A stretch of 64,000 nt of DNA, from contig NZ_MTCM01000003.1 of the NCBI RefSeq assembly GCF_002000245.1, forward strand, positions 248,001 through 312,000, read 5' to 3'. The translations under genes were made by a program, and so were the position numbers. Under the pieces are notes generated by a model. It did no database searches. It was not told the DNA's origin and saw nothing but the letters and a program-made list of their open reading frames with translations. Every line of letters begins with the position of its first letter. The stretch's first letter is position 1. Below, piece after piece: positions 55,606-64,000 of the stretch. This stretch comes from Sphingobacterium sp. CZ-UAM (GTDB lineage: Bacteria; Bacteroidota; Bacteroidia; Sphingobacteriales; Sphingobacteriaceae).

Positions 55606-55658
55606 ATTGAAGAGCTAATCTGCAAGAAGCCTAGTGCTTTTATGATCAGCTCTTCAAT
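55606..55658 (+). terminator. Terminator downstream of the DUF4407 gene
   Basis: An 11-bp perfect stem with a long loop is followed by a GTTTTATTG tract. It stands 172 bases after the stop, behind two repeat copies. Confidence 0.65.
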
Positions 55659-55844
55659 GTTTTATTGTTATGCCTGCGGAACAGGAAGGTTTGACTACTC
55701 CGTCTCTCCTTTTCGAGGCAATCGCTTTAACTTAGGAATAAACGGACATTATGAACCACATTAAACAGGACAAACCACACTTTCATATCGTAAAATATAT
55801 CACGTTACCGGAAAGTCGTCGTATTTATGAAGTCCTGGTTCTTA

Positions 55845-57167
55845 TTATTCGTCTTCGTCCAGAAATTTAGCGTCGATCTGCTTATTTGCCTTTGCGCCCA
55901 ACCGCTTCAACTTCTCCACTTTTCCGATAACATTGCCTGCCCCAGTCGACAGCTTTTTCGTCGCATCTTCATGACTTTTTAATGCCCGTTCCAACTGATT
56001 CTGAACCTGCTCCATATCCGTCAGGAAGCTCACAAATTTATCGTACAGACTCCCTGCTTCTTTGGCAATTTCAATCACATTGCGCGTCTGACGTTCTTGT
56101 TTCCATATACTGGCGATGGTACGCAATGTGGCTAACAGGGTCGAGGGGCTAACAATAACGACCTTGCGATCCCAAGCATCACTGAATAGATCTGGTTTTT
56201 CTGCGACGGACATACTCAATGCAGATTCAATCGGCATAAACAACAGGACAAATTCCGGCGATTCTATCCCATACAACTCATGGTAGTTTTTGGCGGAGAG
56301 TTCCTTCACGTGATTTTCGACGGACTGTACATGTTGCTTCGCGAAAATCGCACGGTCTTCATCCGTCTCCGCATTTACCCACCGCTCATAAGCGATCAAA
56401 GAGACCTTAGAATCCACGATAAGGTGTTTATCTTCGGGAAGATCAATAATCGCATCGGGCTGCATTCTCCGCCCTTCTGCATCCATCAGGGAAACCTGTA
56501 GCCTAAATTCACGGTCTTTCATCAACCCCGAACGTTCCAGCACTCTTTCCAAAATCACCTCTCCCCAATTACCCTGCTTTTTCGTATCTCCTTTTAATGC
56601 TTTGGTAAGGCTATTGGCTTCGTCTTTAATCTTGAGACTCTGTTCGACCAACTGTAGCACGACACCCCGCAGGGAATTTCGTTCAGCCGCTTCCTGATTA
56701 TAATTTTTATCTACCTTCTCTTCAAATAGTTTGATTTTTTCCTTTAAAGGATCCAGGATCAGGCCGAGCGAACGATGGTTTGATTCGGTAAATTTCTGGG
56801 TTTTCTCTTCCAATATTTTATTGGCGATAACCTGAAATTCATTGTTAAACTGTCTTTTTATTTCGGCAATTTCATTTTTTTGCTCCTGAAATTTATCCAA
56901 TTGGGCCTCATAGAAAGACCGTGTGCTTTCCAGCGAACGTTCGGCAACCAATACACTCTCACGCTCCTTGTCCAATTCGTTTTTGAGCATTAAACGTTCT
57001 TCCAGCAAACTTTGCTCTCGCTGTTGTGAACGTGCCAGTTCTATTTTCAAAGTTTCCACTTCTTTATTCTGGTTTACATCCAAGGTGGTAGCAGCATTTC
57101 TTTTCAACACTAAGATGATCAAAATGACCAGCAACAAGACAATTCCTGCGAAGAAAAATATTTCCAT
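55845..57167 (-). CDS. rmuC: RmuC DNA recombination protein
   Basis: The 440-residue protein has an N-terminal membrane helix (about 3-22), a long coiled coil (about 33-140) and a nuclease-like RmuC core (about 175-380). The core motifs include KGDTKKQGNWGEVILERVLERSGL, PDAIIDLPEDKHLIVDSKVSL, FVLLFMPIESALSMSVAEKPDLF and VIVSPSTLLATLRTIASIW. RmuC limits inversion and recombination at short repeats. The C-terminus is an acidic tail (DEDE). Confidence 0.94.
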   Translation of the reverse strand: MEIFFFAGIVLLLVILIILVLKRNAATTLDVNQNKEVETLKIELARSQQREQSLLEERLMLKNELDKERESVLVAERSLESTRSFYEAQLDKFQEQKNEIAEIKRQFNNEFQVIANKILEEKTQKFTESNHRSLGLILDPLKEKIKLFEEKVDKNYNQEAAERNSLRGVVLQLVEQSLKIKDEANSLTKALKGDTKKQGNWGEVILERVLERSGLMKDREFRLQVSLMDAEGRRMQPDAIIDLPEDKHLIVDSKVSLIAYERWVNAETDEDRAIFAKQHVQSVENHVKELSAKNYHELYGIESPEFVLLFMPIESALSMSVAEKPDLFSDAWDRKVVIVSPSTLLATLRTIASIWKQERQTRNVIEIAKEAGSLYDKFVSFLTDMEQVQNQLERALKSHEDATKKLSTGAGNVIGKVEKLKRLGAKANKQIDAKFLDEDE

Positions 57168-57401
57168 GATTTATATTTTATGCGAACAGCAGCCTCTTAT
57201 CCCTTCTGACAGAATACTGCGATCAAATTTCATTAATGATAAGTTTGCCTACTTACAGCGGTATACAAATGGTCTTCTTGCGCGATCACACCGCTATTGA
57301 TTGATGAATGGATGTCACGCTATTGGAGCATGCTTTCCTCACCCCCGGCATTAATTGGGACAGTGCATCAAGTCAGCTCCAAAATGCTGTTTTAAGCTTA
57401 T

Positions 57402-58589
57402 TTACTGCAACTTCTGGTGCGTCTTCCACCATAGATCGGGCATCTCCCCAGAAACCGCGAGTTGATAATCTTCGTAGCGGCATGGCACAAGATAGTATCG
57501 TTCATTGACCGATTTTGAGCCAAAATAAGGTACTTGTATCCACCAGCGGTCAGACTTTTTACTTTTCACAAAAACCAATTCATGTTCTTCATTTTCAAGT
57601 GTGGTACGGTAGATGATATAAGACGATTTGGGGTATAAAGGTGTATCTTGCTTGCGATTATAATAACCGTCGATAAAACACCAGATCATCTGTGACACCA
57701 GCATCGCGGTCTGTTCCATGGGATCAAATGTTGGGTTCAATTCGTAGAAACCAATGGAAGTACATTTATCCGACATACCTGCATAGCGTGCAAGCTGACA
57801 TGCTTCATCCCCGTACAAGCCATTTGGAATCGCATTGGCATTGCCCGGTGCCTCTGATGCGCGTATGGCACCGATATCGAAGCTGATCAAGTCAGCTGCC
57901 CGGATAAGAGGTTCAGACTGATCCATTTTACCTGCAATCATTCCCACGCGGGTTGCATTGAAAAACAATTTGTCGTACATATTGATGGACTCTTTGCTGA
58001 CGAGATAGGTCTGATAAGCAATGGAATTCAGGTTAAACAAATAATCGGGCTGATGCAAGATAATGTGATTGACATAAGACCGGGAATTGAGGCTGACATT
58101 TTCAGCTTCTTCCTGATTGAGATCAAAACGGGAATCCACAATAGCCAATTCGATTTTCCTTTCCAAATTCTGGTAGCCTAGGTATTGCGCATAGGTCAGG
58201 TCCTGTCCGCCTCCGATAATAATCGGAAGGATATTGGCTTTTACCAATTCTTCTACCACCGACTTCAAGGCTACATAGGTATCCTGGATAGTATTCCCTG
58301 CTTTTATATTGCCCAGATCGACAATGTTCATCTTATAATCTCCTTGATACAAATTATAAAGGTGTTTGCGTACGGCATCCGGGGCTTTAGCTGTTCCATT
58401 ATTATTGACCGATGCCCGATCCTCCTGCACACCGATAATAGCCAATTGAGGTTGTTCATTTTCCTCCCAGGTAGGAAAATCTGTTTCATAGGCCTGAATC
58501 ACATTCCCTAGCTGGGAATTCAGGAAACCATGCTCAGGAGAGATACTTGCAATTGAAATCGGACTAAAGAATACGGACAATGACGACAT
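57402..58589 (-). CDS. Arginase/formiminoglutamase-fold protein lacking the metal ligands
   Basis: The 395-residue protein has the ureohydrolase fold, but the three manganese motifs are altered. GGxH becomes GGGQDL (Gln129), DAHxD becomes VDSRFDL (Arg154 replaces His), and SxDxD becomes SFDIGAIR (Gly240 replaces the second Asp). All three changes remove ligands, so it should not hydrolyse guanidino substrates in the usual way. Relatives in Bacteroidota that I recall share this degenerate pattern, so the change is probably old and kept for a structural or binding role. The coding end has no clear terminator. Confidence 0.85.
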   Translation of the reverse strand: MSSLSVFFSPISIASISPEHGFLNSQLGNVIQAYETDFPTWEENEQPQLAIIGVQEDRASVNNNGTAKAPDAVRKHLYNLYQGDYKMNIVDLGNIKAGNTIQDTYVALKSVVEELVKANILPIIIGGGQDLTYAQYLGYQNLERKIELAIVDSRFDLNQEEAENVSLNSRSYVNHIILHQPDYLFNLNSIAYQTYLVSKESINMYDKLFFNATRVGMIAGKMDQSEPLIRAADLISFDIGAIRASEAPGNANAIPNGLYGDEACQLARYAGMSDKCTSIGFYELNPTFDPMEQTAMLVSQMIWCFIDGYYNRKQDTPLYPKSSYIIYRTTLENEEHELVFVKSKKSDRWWIQVPYFGSKSVNERYYLVPCRYEDYQLAVSGEMPDLWWKTHQKLQ

Positions 58590-58663
58590 AAGCTATAATT
58601 TGTTTAAAACATCTTGTTTTTTTGGGATGCCACTCTCACAAATATCCATTTATTAACTAACTT

Positions 58664-58693
58664 TTGAAAACATTATTTTTAACAGTATCTTTA
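58664..58693 (+). promoter_or_regulatory. Promoter of the epimerase gene, leaving almost no leader
   Basis: TTG (58664-58666) and TATCTTTA (58686-58693, one mismatch) are exactly 19 bases apart. The GTG start at 58698 begins only four bases later, so the transcript may be leaderless. Confidence 0.6.
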
Positions 58694-58697
58694 TCAG

Positions 58698-59669
58698 GTG
58701 ATATTAATAACAGGAGGAACAGGTTTTTTAGGATCTACATTGATCAAACAACTGATCGATCAGGGAATTGACGTCATTGCGACCAAGAGAGCTCAATCGA
58801 CTATTCCGCCCGCCCTGTTATCCTCATCATTGATTCAATGGATTGATGCGGACATCAACGATTATTTTGAGCTGGAAGACGCGCTAGAAGGCGTAACCAA
58901 GGTATATCACTGTGCAGCACTGGTTTCGTATCAGAAGAAAGATGCTAAATCACTCTTTAAAGTCAATGTGGAAGGAACAGCAAATATTGTCAACCTTTGC
59001 CTGGAGAAAAACATTCGCCTACTTCATGTTAGTTCGATCGCAGCATTGGGCAGCAACAAAGACAACTTACCCGTATCTGAAAAAGACCATTGGGAGCATA
59101 GCCCCAGCACCTCCAACTACTCGCTGTCTAAATATCAGGCTGAAATGGAGGTTTGGCGTGGTATTACGGAGGGGCTGGATGCCGTTATCGTAAACCCTTC
59201 GGTAATATTGGGAGCTGCAGCCAAAGACAAGGGATCTGGGGCCATATTCGCGATGATCAATAAGGGATTGAAGTTTTATCCGAAAGGGAGTGTCGGTATC
59301 GTTGATGTTGAAGATGTCGCGACAATTATGATCCAGTTAATGGAAAAAGGTGAAATTACCGCTGAACGCTATATTATCAATCACCTCAACATTCCCAATA
59401 AGGATCTGCTCAGTGTGGCCAGTGTCCTGATGAACAGGCCCGAACCTACGATTGAGGTCTCCGAGACACTTCTTCAGATCGCATCCACGGTTTCCAGCAT
59501 GCTCGCTGTCTTCAAGAAATCAGAATCTTCGCTGACCAAAGAAACGGCAGCAGCATCGAGTGCCAAATTACAATACTCCAATGCAAAGGTACAATCACTC
59601 CTGAACCACAGTTACCGCCCATTGGAACAGACATTAAAAGAAATTGCAAATTTGTACAACAAACAGTAA
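58698..59669 (+). CDS. NAD-dependent epimerase/dehydratase family protein
   Basis: The 323-residue protein is an extended short-chain dehydrogenase. The dinucleotide motif TGGTGFLGSTL begins at residue 5, and the catalytic Tyr-x-x-x-Lys is YSLSKYQ (about 141-145), preceded by VSSIAAL. The start is GTG at 58698; the first strand begins at residue 2, so no shorter start is possible. The substrate is unknown: family members act on nucleotide sugars, flavonoids, sterols or small ketones. The serB gene lies downstream on the same strand, separated by a 252-base spacer with a duplicated segment. Confidence 0.9.
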   Translation: MILITGGTGFLGSTLIKQLIDQGIDVIATKRAQSTIPPALLSSSLIQWIDADINDYFELEDALEGVTKVYHCAALVSYQKKDAKSLFKVNVEGTANIVNLCLEKNIRLLHVSSIAALGSNKDNLPVSEKDHWEHSPSTSNYSLSKYQAEMEVWRGITEGLDAVIVNPSVILGAAAKDKGSGAIFAMINKGLKFYPKGSVGIVDVEDVATIMIQLMEKGEITAERYIINHLNIPNKDLLSVASVLMNRPEPTIEVSETLLQIASTVSSMLAVFKKSESSLTKETAAASSAKLQYSNAKVQSLLNHSYRPLEQTLKEIANLYNKQ

Positions 59670-59793
59670 AAACAATATAAAATATTAAACAACCGAACCC
59701 TGAACCCATCATGAGCTTACCAAACTACGATTAAAAATAAAGAAACCATCGGCAAGCCACAGCCGCTTGCAGAGGAATTGAATAGTTTGACCA

Positions 59794-59929
59794 GGATAGC
59801 TTCATCGCCATTAAAAACAAATAATTAAGATGAAACCATCATGAGTTAACAAAGTCAAAGTTCGATAGTAATAAGTACCCCTCATGATAGCTTCATCACC
59901 ATTAAAAAACAAATAATTAAGATGAAAAA
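59794..59929 (+). repeat. Duplicated start region upstream of serB
   Basis: A stretch of about 40 bases, GATAGCTTCATC(G/A)CCATTAAAAA ... TTAAGATGAAA, occurs at 59795-59835 and again at 59887-59927. The first copy carries ATGAAACCATCATGA, a four-codon frame. The second copy carries the real serB start at 59922. It looks like an old tandem duplication of the 5' region. Confidence 0.65.
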
Positions 59930-61214
59930 CTATTACATCATTGATTTTGATAGTACATTTACCCAAGTAGAAGCGCTGGATGAGCTCGCCCGGATCTCTC
60001 TCGAAAATCATCCTGACCGCGAATCTATCTACAATGAAATTGAAAGATATACCAATCTTGCCATGGAGGGAAAACTCTCTTTCCGTGAAGCCTTGGCCGG
60101 TCGTGTAAAATTGCTGAATGCCAACAGAAGCCACTTGGATAAACTGGTATCTCATCTCAAGAAAAAAGTTTCAACTTCTTTCTCACGCAACCGCGAGTTT
60201 TTCAAAAAACATTCGGATACGGCATGGATTGTTTCCGGCGGGTTTAAGGAATTTATCACGCCCGTGGTGACACCTTATCATATCAAAACCGAAAATATCT
60301 ATGCAAATACGTTTCGGTTCGATGAGGACGGCAATATTATCGGTTTTGATGAAGAAAATCCATTATCCAATGAAGGCGGCAAAGTACAGCTCTTAAAACA
60401 ACTGAATATTGAGGGCCGACTTTTTGGTATCGGTGACGGTTATTCGGATTTCCAATTGAAAGAATCGGGTTTAATTGAAAAGTTCTTTGCCTTTACGGAG
60501 AACATCCAACGTAAAAGCGTCACTGAAAAAGCGGATTTCATCACACCAAGCTTTGATGAATTCTTATATGTAAATGATCTACCACGTGCGATCTCCTATC
60601 CTAAAAACCGTATCCTTTGCCTTATTGTCGGCGATGTTCCGGAGATTGCTGCACATATTCTGAAAAGAGATGGTTTCTCGATCCGTACGAAAGAGACTTT
60701 CGAAGAAAAATATGTAAAAGATGTGGGCATGCTTTTGCTAGGCGACAATATCGATATCACGGATGAACAGCTTCAACAGGCAGATAAATTAAAAACAATC
60801 GGTTATCTGGGCGACATCAAGGGGCATATCAATAAAGATATCTGCAATGCCAAGGGAATTGTTGTGTTTGACGATAAGAAGGGTAAAAAGAAAAATTCGG
60901 AATTTATTCCACGTCGCATGGCGGAATTTATCAACAATGGCGACACTTATCTCAGCCGTAATTTCCCGAATCTAGTATTACCAAAAGTAAAACAGGTGAC
61001 AAGATTGCTGCATATCCATAAAAACGTACCGGGTATCATGGCGCAGATCAATAAGATCTATGCACAAAACAACATCAATATCGTTGCACAGTTTTTAATG
61101 ACCCGCAATGATATTGGCTATGCTGTTACTGATATTCAGGGCGAATATGATAAAGATCTATTGAAGCAATTAAAGCAGATTGACAATACGATCAAATTCA
61201 GAATATTGTATTAA
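59922..61214 (+). CDS. serB: Phosphoserine phosphatase fused to a SerA-like regulatory tail
   Basis: The 430-residue protein begins with a HAD phosphatase (about 1-222) with DFDST (Asp8, Asp10), IVSGGF and GDGYSDFQL. It removes phosphate from phosphoserine in serine synthesis. Residues about 228-325 (ILCLIVGDVPEIAAHIL ... ITDEQLQQADKLKTIGYLG) resemble the first half of the phosphoglycerate dehydrogenase substrate domain, and about 340-430 is a SerA-type ACT domain (LLHIHKNVPGIMAQINKIYAQ ... TIKFRILY). The NAD-binding catalytic domain is absent. The tail probably binds serine and regulates the phosphatase. Confidence 0.88.
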   Translation: MKNYYIIDFDSTFTQVEALDELARISLENHPDRESIYNEIERYTNLAMEGKLSFREALAGRVKLLNANRSHLDKLVSHLKKKVSTSFSRNREFFKKHSDTAWIVSGGFKEFITPVVTPYHIKTENIYANTFRFDEDGNIIGFDEENPLSNEGGKVQLLKQLNIEGRLFGIGDGYSDFQLKESGLIEKFFAFTENIQRKSVTEKADFITPSFDEFLYVNDLPRAISYPKNRILCLIVGDVPEIAAHILKRDGFSIRTKETFEEKYVKDVGMLLLGDNIDITDEQLQQADKLKTIGYLGDIKGHINKDICNAKGIVVFDDKKGKKKNSEFIPRRMAEFINNGDTYLSRNFPNLVLPKVKQVTRLLHIHKNVPGIMAQINKIYAQNNINIVAQFLMTRNDIGYAVTDIQGEYDKDLLKQLKQIDNTIKFRILY

Positions 61215-61387
61215 CAATCAAGCAGCTGAGCTATAGTGCAGGATCAGGATGGTAACATCTGTCTACCTGTTTAGGTCGCTGATAAAATATAGATAAAGGA
61301 GCAAGGGTAACAGACTGTTCACTGAATAATCAGAGGTCTTTCATCTTTGCTCTTTCCTTAATAACAAGATAATTTTACGTAAACATT

Positions 61388-61972
61388 ATGTCTCTACATC
61401 AAGATGCCGAGTTAAAGAAAGCTGTCCTTGAACTGCCGCAAAAAGAGAAAGACAAATTACTTGTCCGTCTGATCAGTAAGGACAAAATGCTGATGAAACA
61501 ATTGCATTTTCAATTGTTGGAGAATGAATATGACCTGGAGGAACGTATTGATAAACTGCGTAAACAATTAGCTCAATTATTTGACCTCGGAACAAGTCAA
61601 ATTGGCAATACACCGCATCACAGCAATTTTATTGGGCTGAGCAAGCTGGTCAAACAGGCAAGTGGCCTGGTGAACGAGCATGAGAAAGTGACCAAAGACA
61701 AAACCAGTGAAGCTGAATTCCGTTTTTATATCTTACAGCGGGTCATAGGCGACTATGAACGTTTATTTGATTCATCCTATCAATCGGCAGCCCATAAATT
61801 GCACAAATATATCACAGGCCGTATTAAACATGCGGTTGGTAAATATGATAAACTGCATGAAGACTTTCAGTTCGATTATCGGGAAGATTTTCAAAACACA
61901 CTACATGCTTTTGGTAATACCACATTAAAAAGCTATATTAGTGAACAGCGAATTGAGCTTGACCTAAGTTAA
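61388..61972 (+). CDS. Helical cytosolic protein of unknown function
   Basis: The 194-residue protein is mostly helical, without signal or membrane segment. The first 65 residues are basic helices (KKAVLELPQKEKDKLLVRLISKDK), then a Ser/Gly linker and helices with FYILQRVIGDYERLF, HKLHKYITGRIKHAVGKYDKLHEDFQ. I do not recognise a domain. The next gene, a small membrane protein, begins two bases after its stop, so the two are coupled. Mfd starts 215 bases further on. Confidence 0.72.
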   Translation: MSLHQDAELKKAVLELPQKEKDKLLVRLISKDKMLMKQLHFQLLENEYDLEERIDKLRKQLAQLFDLGTSQIGNTPHHSNFIGLSKLVKQASGLVNEHEKVTKDKTSEAEFRFYILQRVIGDYERLFDSSYQSAAHKLHKYITGRIKHAVGKYDKLHEDFQFDYREDFQNTLHAFGNTTLKSYISEQRIELDLS

Positions 61973-61974
61973 TC

Positions 61975-62106
61975 ATGAGAAACAGCAAAAACCGTGTTAA
62001 AATTGGATCCTATCGTGTCACTGCCTATGAGCAGCATAAATTACTTTATCTAGCGATACTTTTGATCATATTGGCTTTCGCCTATACATTGCACTTAGCA
62101 AAATAG
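61975..62106 (+). CDS. Small single-pass membrane protein, 43 residues
   Basis: The product reads a basic head (RNSKNRVKIGSYR) and then a hydrophobic helix (about 22-41, KLLYLAILLIILAFAYTLHL). Like the 43-residue protein at 1880, it is a basic head with one helix, but the sequences are different. The ATG at 61975 lies two bases after the stop of the upstream gene. Function unknown. The gene is short, but the composition is convincing. Confidence 0.65.
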   Translation: MRNSKNRVKIGSYRVTAYEQHKLLYLAILLIILAFAYTLHLAK

Positions 62107-62320
62107 TTCATTGCGGAATCTCAATGGCTAGTATTCCGTGAGCGATAGTATAATTGGTCGGCTGCCACACTACTTCAGCCCACAATTCATAGGACATTCC
62201 CCTTTTGTTCTAACAGTAAAAATTCTTCCCTTGATCATTTTTTTACCAAAAAATTTAGCACAACATACCACATACTTAAGAGGATTTAATTAAATTCGCA
62301 ATTATTCGAAATTTTTGCTC

Positions 62321-64000
62321 GTGGGAATTCAAGAAATACTAGAAAAATACAGCCAAAGCGAATCAGTCCAGTCGCTTACAAAGGGTATGCAATCCAAAAA
62401 TCCAAAGATTCAACTCAAAGGTCTTATCGGTTCTTCGGATGCATTTATTGCCGTTTCCTCCTACAAATTGCAGGAGCGTCCAATGGTGTTTATTTTGCCA
62501 ACACATGAAGATGCCTCCTACTTTTTAAGTGACCTGGAAAGCTTACTGGACAAGCAGGTGCTTTTTTTCCCCTCCTCTTACCGAAAAGCTTTTGATTTCA
62601 CACAGACGGATTCGGCAAATGTACTGCAGCGAGCAGAAACTTTAAGTTCGCTCAATCATACCTCGGAATTACCAAAGATGGTGGTCACCTACCCGGAAGC
62701 AATTGCTGAAAAGGTCATCAATCGCTCTGATCTGGAGAAAAACACGCTGGAGATTACTGAAAATACGGCTTTAAGTATTGATTTTATCAATGAGTTTTTG
62801 ATCGAATATGATTTCGAACGTGTAGATTTTGTCTATGAACCCGGACAATTTGCAATACGGGGTGGTATCGTAGATATTTTTTCTTTCTCGAACGACCTTC
62901 CCTACCGCATCGAATTCTTTGGCGATGACATTGAAAGCATTCGGACATTTGACATTGAATCTCAGCTCTCAGTCAATAAAATCCATAAGGTTACCATTGT
63001 TCCGAATGTGCAGGCCAAGTTTCTGACCTCGCAGCACATTTCCTTATTGGAATATATCGATCAGGGCGCTTCCATCTGGATCAAAGACGCCCAGTTCACG
63101 CTTGATATTGTCAAGGACGGATTGAAAAAAGCAAAACAGCTCTGGACGAGCTTGACAGACAAACAGAAAAAAGATAATCCAGACTGGCATGATCCTGAGC
63201 ACGAGTTTACGGATGAGAAAAACCTTAATGCCTTATTTTTTGATTTCCCCGTTATTGAATTTGGAAAACAGTTTTTCTATAAAGGGGAACTCACGATCAA
63301 GTTTGACATTCATCCTCAACCTTCATTTAATAAAGACTTTAATCTGCTGATCCATAATTTCAAGGAAAATGAGAGTCATCGGATCCAGAATCTGATCTTT
63401 TCGGATTCAACAAAACAGGTTGAAAGGATCTATACCATATTAGAGGATATTGACAAAGCGGCTACTTTTATTCCTATCCACAAAGCACTACGCGAAGGCT
63501 TTAGGGATGACAGCTTGAAATTAGCCTGTTATACGGATCATCAGATATTTGACCGATACTACAAATACAAACGCAAAAAAGCTTACGAACGTTCGCAGGC
63601 GATTACGCTGAAAGATCTAAGGGATCTCAAACCTGGAGATTTCATCACCCATATTGATCATGGTGTGGGCAGGTATGGCGGTCTTGAAAAGGTGGATGTC
63701 AATGGCAAATCACAGGAGATGATCCGACTGATCTATGCAGACAATGATTTGCTGTATGTCAATATCAACTCGTTGAACCGGATTTCAAAATATTCCGGCA
63801 AAGAGGGTACGGTACCGAAGATGAACAAGCTCGGTACGGATACCTGGGATAAATTAAAGAAAACGACCAAGAAGAAGGTCAAGGACATCGCCCGTGACCT
63901 GATTATGCTCTATGCCAAACGGAAGGCTCAGCATGGGAATGCCTTCTCTCCGGACAGCTATTTGCAAAATGAACTAGAGGCTTCGTTTATCTATGAAGAT
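62321..64000 (+). CDS. mfd: Transcription-repair coupling factor, N-terminal part
   Basis: The frame runs off the window after 560 residues, about half of a typical Mfd. It starts with GTG at 62321 (then GIQEILEKYSQSESVQSL). The UvrB-like module (about 1-330) and the Asp/Glu-rich D3 region precede the RNA polymerase interaction domain (about 430-520: LKPGDFITHIDHGVGRYGGLEKVDV and LYADNDLLYVNINSL-type segment). The helicase half is outside. It releases stalled RNA polymerase at lesions and recruits the UvrABC system. The spacer before it (62107-62320) shows no gene. Confidence 0.92.
   Translation, partial: MGIQEILEKYSQSESVQSLTKGMQSKNPKIQLKGLIGSSDAFIAVSSYKLQERPMVFILPTHEDASYFLSDLESLLDKQVLFFPSSYRKAFDFTQTDSANVLQRAETLSSLNHTSELPKMVVTYPEAIAEKVINRSDLEKNTLEITENTALSIDFINEFLIEYDFERVDFVYEPGQFAIRGGIVDIFSFSNDLPYRIEFFGDDIESIRTFDIESQLSVNKIHKVTIVPNVQAKFLTSQHISLLEYIDQGASIWIKDAQFTLDIVKDGLKKAKQLWTSLTDKQKKDNPDWHDPEHEFTDEKNLNALFFDFPVIEFGKQFFYKGELTIKFDIHPQPSFNKDFNLLIHNFKENESHRIQNLIFSDSTKQVERIYTILEDIDKAATFIPIHKALREGFRDDSLKLACYTDHQIFDRYYKYKRKKAYERSQAITLKDLRDLKPGDFITHIDHGVGRYGGLEKVDVNGKSQEMIRLIYADNDLLYVNINSLNRISKYSGKEGTVPKMNKLGTDTWDKLKKTTKKKVKDIARDLIMLYAKRKAQHGNAFSPDSYLQNELEASFIYED

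Noticed and set aside
55751..55870. 39-codon frame overlapping the rmuC end
   Set aside because: Short, overlapping a convergent gene and without a recognisable feature.

Overview
The window is a Bacteroidota chromosome segment, most like Sphingobacterium or a close relative. This rests on SusC/SusD-type and carboxypeptidase-regulatory-domain TonB receptors, on DUF4270, DUF4407 and GHL10-type proteins, and on promoters of the Bacteroidota form (TTG, 19-20 bases, TAnnTTTG). A Shine-Dalgarno sequence is clear at only one gene. Most of the window is ordinary core chromosome with compact operons and hairpin terminators. I saw no rRNA, tRNA, CRISPR array or intact insertion sequence.

Layout: 1-3.3 kb holds a partial GHL10 lipoprotein, nagA, a 43-residue membrane protein, ridA and an EamA transporter. 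3.4-10.7 kb is a SusC/SusD nutrient-uptake pair flanked by three lipoproteins of one unrecognised cysteine-rich family. 10.7-15.4 kb holds recG, hflX and lipB. 16.9-22.4 kb is the clearest accessory region: a short ORF that may be cut off, two related repressor-like HTH proteins, a divergent two-gene cassette (an unknown helical protein plus a protein with two HEPN-like domains), a YcxB-like membrane protein and an epimerase pseudogene. 22.5-24.3 kb is a MocR-type regulator with a small unknown partner, followed by a TTCG-rich repeat tract. 25-30.5 kb is a siderophore or metal uptake operon (DUF4198, TonB receptor, two small membrane proteins, PepSY protein), transcribed leftward behind a structured leader of about 280 nt. 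31-37 kb has a YycJ-like hydrolase, serine dehydratase, a second GHL10 protein and a GH3 hexosaminidase. 37.4-47.1 kb has a TetR regulator, an outer-membrane barrel, a two-component system, DUF4270 and Kelch lipoproteins and a glutamine cyclotransferase. 47.4-64 kb is housekeeping: yraN-dnaG, a UDP-glucose dehydrogenase, an M3 peptidase, DUF4407, rmuC, an arginase-fold protein lacking metal ligands, an epimerase, a serB fusion, a small membrane protein and the first half of mfd.

The most promising unexplained items are: (1) the 18.2-21.3 kb cassette, whose second protein looks like a tandem duplication of a nucleotidyltransferase-like plus HEPN unit, with dedicated regulators; (2) the leader upstream of the 30.5-25 kb operon, with two hairpins sharing the same six-base loop and a downstream pairing followed by eight U; (3) the repeated-cysteine lipoprotein family around the SusCD pair; (4) a SerB protein fused to what looks like a SerA remnant lacking its NAD domain; (5) a dispersed repeat found just after gene ends.
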